Of a stretch of 38,123 bases of DNA, positions 6,995 to 15,820 are shown piece by piece. The notes under the pieces were generated by a model. The model did not search any database and was not told where the DNA came from. It saw only the letters and a program-made list of their open reading frames with translations. The translations under genes and the position numbers were made by a program. Source of the DNA: Marinobacterium profundum (GTDB taxonomy: Bacteria; Pseudomonadota; Gammaproteobacteria; Pseudomonadales; Balneatricaceae); the NCBI RefSeq assembly GCF_001528745.1, contig NZ_BCNS01000110.1, positions 1 through 38,123 on the forward strand, written 5' to 3'. Position 1 is the first letter of the stretch. Every line of letters starts with the position of its first letter.

Positions 6995-8725
6995 CTACTC
7001 CAACACCTGCACGCCCTGTAATTCCTGCAACTCCTCACCCAGTTCCAGGTTGGCCCGCTCCACCAGCTCGGCCGGCAGCTCTTTTTGTACCGAGACCCCC
7101 AGGTCCTTGAACTCCGACGCCTGCTTGATCAGGTTCGCCTTGCCGCTGTAGAGCTGGCCAAAGGCCTTGTCGTAGCTGGCCCGGGCGCGGTCGAGCTGAT
7201 TGCCGACCCCCTGCATGCTGGTCAGAAAGCCATTAAGCTTGCTGTAGAACTTTTCCGCCCGGCTCGCCAGCTCCGCGGTGTGCTTGTTCTGATCTTCAAA
7301 GCGCCACAGCTGGCGCACTATATTCAGGCTGGTAAGCAGGGTGGTCGGGGTGGCCACCAGTACGTTGCGCTCGATGGCGCGCTGAAACAGGGTGTCATCG
7401 TACTTCAGCGCCTCGACATAGGCGGACTCGATGGGAATAAACATGACCACCACTTCCGGTGAATTCAGCCCTGGCAGCTTGAAGTAATCCCGATCGGCCA
7501 GCTCGGAGATGCGATCGCCCACGGCCTGGGCATGGGCAGCAATTGCCTGGTTGCGCACCAGGTCAGAGTCGGCGTTGACGTACTCGGTGTAAGCCAGCAG
7601 CGATGTCTTGGCGTCGATAATCAGATGCTTGTTCTGGGGCAGATAAACGATGGCATCGGGGCGCTGCCGGCCCTCTTCGGTGTTGAAGCTGACTTCGCGT
7701 CTGTAATCGATGCCAAGGCGCAGGCCTGAGTTATCCAGCACGTTCTCCAGCATCAGCTCACCCCAGTTGCCCTGCACCTTCTTCTGCCCGCGCAGCGCAG
7801 TGGTCAGCTTGTCGGCCTGATCAGTGATTTCCCGGTTGAGCTTTTGCATGTTCTGCAACTCGGTGCGCAGCTGCACGCGTTGTTCTGCATCCCGGGCGTG
7901 GATATCCTCCACCTTGGCCTTGAAGCCCTTCATCTCGGTATGCAGCGGACTTAGCAGATTGCTGATGCTTTCCTGGTTCAGCTCCTTGAAGGCCTTGCCC
8001 TTGCGCTCCAGTATTTCGCTGGCCAGGTGCTCAAATTCCTTTTTCAGCGACTCACGACTGTCCTGCAGCAACTTGAGCTGCTCGGCGAAGTTCTTCTGTT
8101 TTTCATCCAGCGAGGTTTTAAGCTCGCTGTGCTGATTAGACAAGTCACCATAGCGTGCCTCCAGCGCTTTGAGCTCTGCCTTGGCCTCTTCCCACCAGCG
8201 CTGGTAGTTATCCTGCGCCTGCTGTTTTTCCTCCTGCGAAGACTTCAGCTCACTGTGCTGATTCGACAGCTGACCGTAGTGCGCCTCCAGCGCTTTGAGC
8301 TCCGCCTTGGCCTCTTCCCACCAGCGCTGATAATTTTCCTGCGCCTGCTGTTTTTCCTGCACCTGGATCTGGGCGCCCTTGAGTGCTTCCCGCGCCTGGT
8401 GCTCGGACTGTCGCAGCTGGCCGATCTCCGCTTTTTGCTCAGCGCTGATCCGCTCCTGAGTCGCCATCTGTTTCAGGGCACTGTCGCGCTCCGACTCCAG
8501 CCTCACGGCGTCCATGTCCCGCGCCGCCTTGGCCTGGGTCAAGGCGGCCAGCGCGGTCTGCTGTTCGCTCTGCACCCGCTGCACGCGGGCAAGCTCGGCC
8601 TGCGCCATTTCCAGATCCCTGTGCAGCTGCTGAGTGTCACCCTGGGCACGCCAGTGGGCGAGGGCCCAAGCGGCGATAAACGCCAAGATCGGCAGAACAA
8701 TAGTGAGGATCGCCGTGGTTTCCAT
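6995..8725 (-). CDS. rmuC: DNA recombination protein RmuC
   Basis: 576 residues from the chosen start. An N-terminal membrane helix (METTAILTIVLPILAFIAAW) precedes a long coiled coil (about 30-290). The conserved RmuC nuclease-like domain follows, with GNWGELMLENVLDNSGL, RPDAIVYLP, LIIDAKTSLLAY and FIPIESAYVEAL. RmuC limits DNA inversion and rearrangement at short repeats and is thought to be a membrane-tethered nuclease with a PD-(D/E)XK-like core, here including IIDAKTS. The start at 8725 is chosen because GGAG lies 8 bases upstream and the helix begins there; an in-frame ATG 20 codons further up has no such signal. The coiled coil contains a 42-residue tandem duplication. Confidence 0.9.
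   Translation of the reverse strand: METTAILTIVLPILAFIAAWALAHWRAQGDTQQLHRDLEMAQAELARVQRVQSEQQTALAALTQAKAARDMDAVRLESERDSALKQMATQERISAEQKAEIGQLRQSEHQAREALKGAQIQVQEKQQAQENYQRWWEEAKAELKALEAHYGQLSNQHSELKSSQEEKQQAQDNYQRWWEEAKAELKALEARYGDLSNQHSELKTSLDEKQKNFAEQLKLLQDSRESLKKEFEHLASEILERKGKAFKELNQESISNLLSPLHTEMKGFKAKVEDIHARDAEQRVQLRTELQNMQKLNREITDQADKLTTALRGQKKVQGNWGELMLENVLDNSGLRLGIDYRREVSFNTEEGRQRPDAIVYLPQNKHLIIDAKTSLLAYTEYVNADSDLVRNQAIAAHAQAVGDRISELADRDYFKLPGLNSPEVVVMFIPIESAYVEALKYDDTLFQRAIERNVLVATPTTLLTSLNIVRQLWRFEDQNKHTAELASRAEKFYSKLNGFLTSMQGVGNQLDRARASYDKAFGQLYSGKANLIKQASEFKDLGVSVQKELPAELVERANLELGEELQELQGVQVLE
8105..8356 (-). repeat. In-frame 126-bp tandem duplication in the rmuC coiled coil
   Basis: Two adjacent copies of a 42-codon unit begin EKQQAQENYQRWWEEAKAEL and EKQQAQDNYQRWWEEAKAEL. 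Both continue KALEA(H/R)YG(Q/D)LSNQHSELK. The copies differ at only a few codons, including silent ones, so the duplication is fairly recent. 42 residues equal six heptads, so the coiled-coil register is kept and the stalk is simply lengthened. Confidence 0.9.
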
Positions 8726-8831
8726 GTGGTGACTCCATTCTTGCGGGCGGGCGCAACTGACTGAGGGCGCTTGATTTTTGGGCAAAAGCGACTTTAGCGA
8801 AGGCTTTGGCCTGTAGCATGAAATACTACCT

Positions 8832-8848
8832 GCCTTTGAAGCAAAGGC
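8832..8848 (-). terminator. Short hairpin after the LysR gene
   Basis: GCCTTTG-AAG-CAAAGGC is a perfect 7-bp stem with a 3-base loop. It lies 28 bp past the LysR stop and 107 bp before the rmuC start. There is no strong T-run on the minus strand (AGGTAGTATTTC follows), so it may be a weak terminator or only a hairpin. Confidence 0.4.
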
Positions 8849-8875
8849 TATAGATGCATGCCATTAGGCGGCACT

Positions 8876-9820
8876 TTACACAGTTTTCCCAGTGCTCAGC
8901 ATCGCCCGGGCAGGGCCATCATCGCCACCAGCCCCCACTGCCTCAATAATCGCCGTTCGTAGCCAGCACTCTGCGGGCGATGCCGCGCTGCGACTCTGCC
9001 AGTGTATCGCCACATCAAAGGGCGCCACCTTGAAGGGCAGTTCGTACACTTTAAGCGGCACGCTTGCCGCAAAGGTGCAGGCGATCTGATACGGCAGCAC
9101 CACCATCAGATCGCTGCCCTGCAACAAAGCCGGCAGAATGGAAAAATGCGGCACGACCAAACTGATCTTGCGGCGGATCCCCAGTGAGTCCAGTACGTCC
9201 TCAGCCATCCCATGACCGGAAAATCGGGGAATTACGGCATGACGCTGACGGAGAAATTCATCCAGCGTCAAGTTATCCGGGGAAGGCGCGTAACGCTCAT
9301 TGATTACACAAACATAGCGTTCGGCAACAATAAACTGCCGCTCAATACCCGGTGTGCTGAGCGGGCGGCTGCAGATTGCGGCGCTGACCTTGCCCGTTAT
9401 CAGCCACTCATCGACCTTGTCGATCTCCAGCGGCACCACTTCCAGCTCGACGCCCGGCGCCTGGGCATGCAAGTGTCTAAGTATCACCGGCAACAGCGCC
9501 ATCTCCCCCAAATCCGTCATTGCCAGGCGAAATCGCTGCTCCGACAGTGCCGGATCGAAGTGTCGACGGCTACTGATAGCCCCATCAATCTGGATTAATG
9601 ATTGCTGAAAAGTGACATACAGCTGCTCGGCAATCACCGTCGGCTCCATCCCCTCACGCGTGCGCACAAAGAGCCGGTCCGCACACAACTCCCGCAAACG
9701 TGCCAGCGAGTAACTCACCGTTGGCTGGGTGACATACAACTGCTCGGCGGTAAGGGTCACACTGCGCGTTTCATACAGTTTGACCAAAGTGCGTATCAGG
9801 TTGAGATCAAATCGGGCCAT
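8876..9820 (-). CDS. LysR-family transcriptional regulator of the benzoylformate operon
   Basis: 314 residues. The N-terminal winged helix-turn-helix is typical: DLNLIRTLVKLYETRSVTLT, then LYVTQPTVSYSLARLR and DRLFVRTREGMEPT. The effector-binding domain follows from about residue 90 (FRLAMTDLGEMALLPVILRH). It belongs to the branch whose members begin with D-LNLL-type motifs (NodD/NahR/PcpR-like). It is divergent from the decarboxylase gene with 101 bp between the starts, the usual arrangement for a regulator controlling its neighbour. ATAGAT-type half-sites lie in that gap. The likely effector is the pathway substrate, such as benzoylformate or benzaldehyde; this is inference. Confidence 0.88.
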   Translation of the reverse strand: MARFDLNLIRTLVKLYETRSVTLTAEQLYVTQPTVSYSLARLRELCADRLFVRTREGMEPTVIAEQLYVTFQQSLIQIDGAISSRRHFDPALSEQRFRLAMTDLGEMALLPVILRHLHAQAPGVELEVVPLEIDKVDEWLITGKVSAAICSRPLSTPGIERQFIVAERYVCVINERYAPSPDNLTLDEFLRQRHAVIPRFSGHGMAEDVLDSLGIRRKISLVVPHFSILPALLQGSDLMVVLPYQIACTFAASVPLKVYELPFKVAPFDVAIHWQSRSAASPAECWLRTAIIEAVGAGGDDGPARAMLSTGKTV

Positions 9821-9822
9821 TA

Positions 9823-9888
9823 ATAGATACCATCTATTTTAATAAGAAATACTATCAATTTGATCTATTTTAACAGGCTCGCTAGTTT
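9823..9888. promoter_or_regulatory. LysR-type operator and divergent control region
   Basis: A perfect inverted repeat ATAGAT-ACC-ATCTAT (9823-9837) contains the T-N11-A core expected for a LysR-family recognition site. It abuts the LysR start, as autoregulatory sites often do. A further ATCTAT half-site (9863-9868) lies 31 bp, about three helical turns, further on, overlapping the palindrome ATCAA-T-TTGAT (9854-9864). A weak promoter for the decarboxylase can be drawn as TTGATC (9860-9865), a 17-base gap and TAGTTT (9883-9888), so the second site would touch the -35 box. That is the usual geometry for activation. Confidence 0.6.
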
Positions 9889-9903
9889 AGGTACCAGAAT
9901 TGA

Positions 9904-11526
<1,623 letters not shown>

Positions 11527-11587
11527 CACACCAATAGATCTCACTAAATCACCCATCCTGTCCAACAACAAAAGCAAGGATAACAGC

Positions 11588-12607
11588 ATGAAGAAGCTCC
11601 TTTCCCGCTACCTGCTCGCCGCCTCCATCACGGGCCTGAGCATCACCGCCACGGCCGATACCACGTTGCGTCTGGCGCACCTGTGGCCGGCGACCTCAGC
11701 CGTACAAAAAGAAATTTTCGAAACTTGGGCACAAAGCGTACAGGAGGCTTCGGCCGGCGAACTGCAGGTGGAGATTTACCCCTCGCAGACGTTAAGCAAG
11801 TCCAACAAGGCCTACGATGCCGTGGTCAACGGCATCGCTGATATCAGCGTGACACTGCAGGGGTATACCGCAGGCCGCTTCCCGCTGTCGGAAATCGTGC
11901 AGCTACCGGGCGTTGCCCACAATGCTCCCCAGGGCGCCTGTATTCTTCAGTCGTTATACGATAACGGGGCCATTGCGCAGGAATACAGCGATACCCATGT
12001 CCTCTTTATGTTCACCACGGGTCCTGGCTACCTGCATACACGCGACACCGATATCCAGTCACCCAAAGACCTGGAAGGCTTGCGCATACGCCGCCCCAGC
12101 GAAGTGGCTGGCGAGATGCTGAGCAGCATGGGAGCCCAGCCTGTTGGCATGCCGGCACCCGAAATCTACTCCGCCATGCAGCGTGGCGTGGTCGACGGTC
12201 TTAGCTTCCCCTGGGAGGCCATGAAGGTTTTCCGCATCAACGAGCTGGCAAACTATCACATGCAGGTGCCCTACTACACCGGCATCATAGTGGCGACCAT
12301 GAACAAGGGGGTTTACCAGAGCCTGTCGCCCGAAATGAAGACGGTTATCGATAACAACAGTGGTATGAAATGGGCCATGACCGCCGGCAATGTCTTCAAT
12401 CGACTGGATGAAGAAGGCCGTCAGGAAGCCATTGACCTTGGGCACACCATTCGCGTGATGGACGATCCGCTAAACGATGCGCAATGGTCAGTACCGCTCA
12501 AGCAGGGCACCAAAAATTACCTGAACACACTGCAGCAGCGGGGCCTTGAAACAGCCCAGGATGTATACCAGTCCGCACTGGACCTGCGCCAAAGCTGCGC
12601 AAGCTGA
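11588..12607 (+). CDS. TRAP transporter substrate-binding protein, DctP family
   Basis: Periplasmic solute receptor of a tripartite ATP-independent transporter, 339 residues. A signal peptide (MKKLLSRYLLAASITGLS, then ITATA) is probably cleaved before DTTLRLAHLWP. Family motifs include GELQVEIYPSQTL, a conserved GLRIRRPSEV block carrying the Arg that grips a carboxylate ligand, and MQRGVVDGLSFPWEAM. AAGGA precedes the ATG. It lies between the decarboxylase and aldehyde dehydrogenase genes, so the ligand is probably an aromatic 2-oxo or 2-hydroxy acid such as benzoylformate or mandelate. The membrane partners DctQ and DctM are not in this window, so it is either an orphan receptor or uses a distant permease. 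Confidence 0.9.
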   Translation: MKKLLSRYLLAASITGLSITATADTTLRLAHLWPATSAVQKEIFETWAQSVQEASAGELQVEIYPSQTLSKSNKAYDAVVNGIADISVTLQGYTAGRFPLSEIVQLPGVAHNAPQGACILQSLYDNGAIAQEYSDTHVLFMFTTGPGYLHTRDTDIQSPKDLEGLRIRRPSEVAGEMLSSMGAQPVGMPAPEIYSAMQRGVVDGLSFPWEAMKVFRINELANYHMQVPYYTGIIVATMNKGVYQSLSPEMKTVIDNNSGMKWAMTAGNVFNRLDEEGRQEAIDLGHTIRVMDDPLNDAQWSVPLKQGTKNYLNTLQQRGLETAQDVYQSALDLRQSCAS

Positions 12608-12658
12608 CACCTGATCCAGACCGCAACCATAATAACCAAGCCCAATTGCGAGGATGTC

Positions 12659-14110
12659 ATGAATAAATTGTCACTGCTGATCGCCGGCCAACACTGCCAG
12701 GCACAGGACAACGCCACTTTCGTGCGCCATAACCCGTTTAACGGTGAAGCCACAACCCTGGCCGCTGCCGCCAGTGTGGCTGACGCCAAAGCTGCGGCCG
12801 ATGCCGCCTCAGCGGCCTTCCCTGCCTGGTCAAGCACCAGCCCGGGGGTGCGCCGAACCAAGCTGCTAAAAGCTGCCGATCTGATGGAAGCTCACCAGGC
12901 TGAATTCATCGAGGCTATGGTCGCCGAAACCGGTGCTACCCCCGGCTGGGCCGGGTTCAATGTCATGATCGCAGCCTCAGTACTGCGCGAGGCGGCGTCG
13001 CTGACGACCCAGATCGGCGGCGATATAATCCCTTCCAACGTGCCCGACAACCTGGCCATGGGCATTCGTGTTCCCTGTGGCGTGGTGCTGGGAATCGCCC
13101 CCTGGAACGCGCCCATCATTCTGGGTACCCGTGCCATCGCCACCCCGCTGGCCTGCGGCAACACTGTGATACTGAAAGCCTCAGAGCAATGCCCAGCAAC
13201 CCACCTGCTGATCGGCGAGGTGCTAAACAAGGCGGGCCTGGGTGACGGGATCGTCAATGTCATTACCAACGCGCCGGAACAGGCAGCCGAGGTAGTCGAA
13301 GCACTGATTGAACATCCGGCGATACGGCGCATTAACTTTACCGGTTCTACCCAGGTGGGCCGCATTATTGCGGAAAAAGCCGCACGTCTGCTGAAACCGG
13401 TGCTGCTGGAATTGGGCGGCAAGGCTCCACTGCTGGTCCTGGAGGATGCGGACCTGGATGCCGCCGTTGATGCCGCCGCCTTTGGCGCTTTTTTCAATCA
13501 GGGCCAGATCTGCATGTCGACCGAGCGCCTGATAGTCATAGACACCGTGGCTGATGCCTTTGCGGAAAAGTTGGCGAAAAAAGCCCGCTCCCTCAAGGCG
13601 GGTGATCCGAACGACACAACAAACATGCTCGGTACCCTGGTCAGCCAGGAAGCAGGCCTCAAACTCAATGCCCTGCTGGACGATGCCCTTGGCAAGGGCG
13701 GGCGCCTGCTGTCAGGCGGCAAGGCGGATGGCGTGATAATGCAAGCAACACTGATTGACGGCGTGCAGGAGCATATGCGGCTGTACCGTGAAGAGTCATT
13801 TGGTCCAATGCTCGCGCTGATCCGCGTCAAGGACGAAGCCGAGGCGATTCGGGTGGCCAATGACAGCGACTATGGACTTTCGGCTGCGGTGTTCAGCCAG
13901 AACATCGCCCGTGCCATGAAAGTTGCCGGCCAGATCGAATCGGGCATCTGTCATATCAACGGGCCCACCGTGCATGATGAACCCCAAATGCCCTTTGGCG
14001 GCGTCAAATCCAGTGGTTACGGCCGCTTTGGTGGCAAGGCCGGGATTGAGGAATTCACCGAACTGCGCTGGATGACGGTACAACTCGGACCCCGTCATTA
14101 TCCTATCTGA
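12659..14110 (+). CDS. NAD(P)-dependent aldehyde dehydrogenase (benzaldehyde/vanillin-type)
   Basis: 483 residues of the ALDH superfamily. Catalytic Cys285 sits in FNQGQICMSTERLIV and general base Glu251 in LELGGKAPLLVLEDADLD. The nucleotide-binding part contains GIAPWNAP and FTGSTQVGR, and the C-terminus has PFGGVKSSGYGRFGG. The closest types I recognise are salicylaldehyde, vanillin and benzaldehyde dehydrogenases. Following benzoylformate decarboxylase, the expected reaction is benzaldehyde to benzoate, which would complete the lower mandelate branch. GAGG lies just upstream of the ATG. The 51-bp gap after the TRAP gene supports co-transcription. The substrate is inferred from context. Confidence 0.9.
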   Translation: MNKLSLLIAGQHCQAQDNATFVRHNPFNGEATTLAAAASVADAKAAADAASAAFPAWSSTSPGVRRTKLLKAADLMEAHQAEFIEAMVAETGATPGWAGFNVMIAASVLREAASLTTQIGGDIIPSNVPDNLAMGIRVPCGVVLGIAPWNAPIILGTRAIATPLACGNTVILKASEQCPATHLLIGEVLNKAGLGDGIVNVITNAPEQAAEVVEALIEHPAIRRINFTGSTQVGRIIAEKAARLLKPVLLELGGKAPLLVLEDADLDAAVDAAAFGAFFNQGQICMSTERLIVIDTVADAFAEKLAKKARSLKAGDPNDTTNMLGTLVSQEAGLKLNALLDDALGKGGRLLSGGKADGVIMQATLIDGVQEHMRLYREESFGPMLALIRVKDEAEAIRVANDSDYGLSAAVFSQNIARAMKVAGQIESGICHINGPTVHDEPQMPFGGVKSSGYGRFGGKAGIEEFTELRWMTVQLGPRHYPI

Positions 14111-14134
14111 CCTTCTGCGCTTAGCCTCCAGCAC

Positions 14135-14162
14135 ATACCGGTGGCCTGATCGCCGCCGGTAT
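14135..14162 (+). terminator. Hairpin after the aldehyde dehydrogenase gene
   Basis: ATACCGG and CCGGTAT form a 7-bp stem, extended inside by GGC/GCC after a T-G position. It is the likely 3' end of the benzoylformate operon, 25 bp past the stop codon. No T-run follows, so it may only protect the transcript end. Confidence 0.4.
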
Positions 14163-14366
14163 CCTCCGTTCGACCTCAAGCAACCCTTTTGTCAGAACTC
14201 TCCTGCACATCCAGCGACATTTAACACAGCGAATGCAAAAAGCGATCACTGCAACCGGTCGCTTGGCATAGAATAGTACCCGCCCCGGCATCAAAGATGC
14301 AGCATCACAATGGCCGGGCGCCCAATTTGCCACACTAATAATGTTCAGCCGTCACAGGGAAGCTGC

Positions 14367-15572
14367 ATGAGTACGCCGGGATACGGATATCTGCTGCAAA
14401 ATCAAAAGGGTTTGCTGGGCATTGCCTTGCTGGCTGTGTTCTCCGGTAACTTGGGGCAAAGCTTTTTTATCGGTTTGTTTCAGGCTCCACTGGCTGAAAA
14501 GCTCGGCCTGAGCGCCGGTGAATTTGGCAGCGCCTATGCGGCTGTTACCCTCTGCGCCGGCTTCCTGGTGCTCAATATAGGTCCGACCCTGGACTGGATT
14601 CCTCCCAGACGCTTTGCCCTGATGGTGCTGGCTGGCATGACCAGCGGAATCCTGCTGCTAACATTGTCGCCCTGGTTTCTGCCGGCGTTGCTGGGGCTGG
14701 GGCTGGTACGCCTTTGTGGCCAGGGACTTTTTACGCACCTGGGCAATACGCTGGCCGGGCGCGAATTCACCATCGCCCGCGGCAGGGCCCTGGGGCTGGT
14801 GAGTCTGGGTGTGCCCATGGGGGAAATGCTGCTGCCGCCGCTGGTGGCGCTGGTACTGCTGGTGCTTGGCTGGCAGGCGCTCTGGTGGAGCTTTATCGGC
14901 GTCCTGCTGCTGGTCTGGCTGATGCTAATGACGCTGCTGCCCTGGCCCAGCGCCCCGGCAGCTCGGCCTGATCGCAGCCAGAGTGACAAGGGTCCCAGAC
15001 CCCTGCGCGAGCGGCGTTTCTGGCGAATGCTACCGCTGCTGATGACGCTGCCCATCACCATGACCGGCATTTTCATCTACCAGGCCCAGATGACCAGCGA
15101 CTTTGGCGCCTCCCTCGCCACCTATGCCCTGGCCCTGACCGCCATGGGCGCAGCACGACTGCCAGGGGCACTGCTGGCGGGGCGCTGGGTGGATCAGATA
15201 GGCCCGCAGCGTATCGCCCGGCTCTATATTCTGCCCTTTGCGCTGGCGCTGGTACTCGCGCTGCTGGTCGGCGGCGATCTGGGCATCTGGCTGCTGCTGA
15301 TTGGCGGCGGCCTGACCATGGGCATGCAGGAACCTGTGGTCAACAGCCTGCTGGTCAGCCTCTGGGGCGGCGAAAACCTCGGCCGCGTGCGCTCCACCCT
15401 CAGTGCCTGCATGGTCTTCGCCACCGGTATCGCTCCGGCGCTGCTGGGCTTTCTAATCGACTGGGATATCAGCTTTCAGCGCATACTCCTGGGGGCCCTC
15501 GTCGGTCTCGTACTCGCCTGGCTGCTGTCTCTGAAAACTCTGGCTGAGCCTGGCTGTACCCCGCCCGGTTGA
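14367..15572 (+). CDS. Major facilitator superfamily transporter
   Basis: 401 residues with about 12 predicted membrane helices and a short, Arg- and Asp-rich central loop (PAARPDRSQSDKGPRPLRER) dividing two six-helix halves. The N-terminal half has LLGIALLAVFSGNLGQSFFI and a loop-2-3 region around GPTLDWIPPRRFALM. It resembles nitrate/oxalate and sugar-type MFS permeases only in general, and the substrate is not recognisable. The start at 14367 is chosen because AGGGA lies 7 bases upstream; an ATG 19 codons earlier has no ribosome-binding site and adds a non-membrane leader. It follows the benzoylformate operon in the same direction but beyond a hairpin, so a role in that pathway is only possible. 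Confidence 0.85.
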   Translation: MSTPGYGYLLQNQKGLLGIALLAVFSGNLGQSFFIGLFQAPLAEKLGLSAGEFGSAYAAVTLCAGFLVLNIGPTLDWIPPRRFALMVLAGMTSGILLLTLSPWFLPALLGLGLVRLCGQGLFTHLGNTLAGREFTIARGRALGLVSLGVPMGEMLLPPLVALVLLVLGWQALWWSFIGVLLLVWLMLMTLLPWPSAPAARPDRSQSDKGPRPLRERRFWRMLPLLMTLPITMTGIFIYQAQMTSDFGASLATYALALTAMGAARLPGALLAGRWVDQIGPQRIARLYILPFALALVLALLVGGDLGIWLLLIGGGLTMGMQEPVVNSLLVSLWGGENLGRVRSTLSACMVFATGIAPALLGFLIDWDISFQRILLGALVGLVLAWLLSLKTLAEPGCTPPG

Positions 15573-15642
15573 ACCCTCGCCGCACTGCAGATGTGGCTGC
15601 GGCACCTTAACCTGTAGGGAGCCAATGAGCTTCAGGCGAATT

Positions 15643-15691
15643 GCATCGCGGCGGCGAGACCCAAGTCAATAGCGCTATCGCTGCGCGATGC
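15643..15691. repeat. Inverted repeat between the MFS and SNF2 helicase genes
   Basis: GCATCGCGGCGGCGA and TCGCTGCGCGATGC form imperfect inverted arms of about 14 bp around a 20-base loop. The site is 71 bp after the MFS stop and 130 bp before the helicase start. It could be a transcription terminator lacking a T-run or a REP-like unit. The block after it shows nothing else recognisable up to the helicase start. Confidence 0.5.
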
Positions 15692-15820
15692 TTGTCGGAA
15701 TTCGCAAGCTCACTCCAACCTGCAAAAGCGGCTATCTGGTCTGGACCGGCCAAAACGCTCTGGCTTTTCGGGTTGACACCTTTTAGCCTTGTCTCATTTT
15801 TACCGACCGAGCTTCCACGC

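Noticed and set aside
8027-8764. 245-codon rightward Leu-rich frame resembling membrane helices
   Set aside because: It is antisense to the rmuC coiled coil; its Leu-rich pattern is simply the complement of the Gln/Glu/Lys-rich coding strand.
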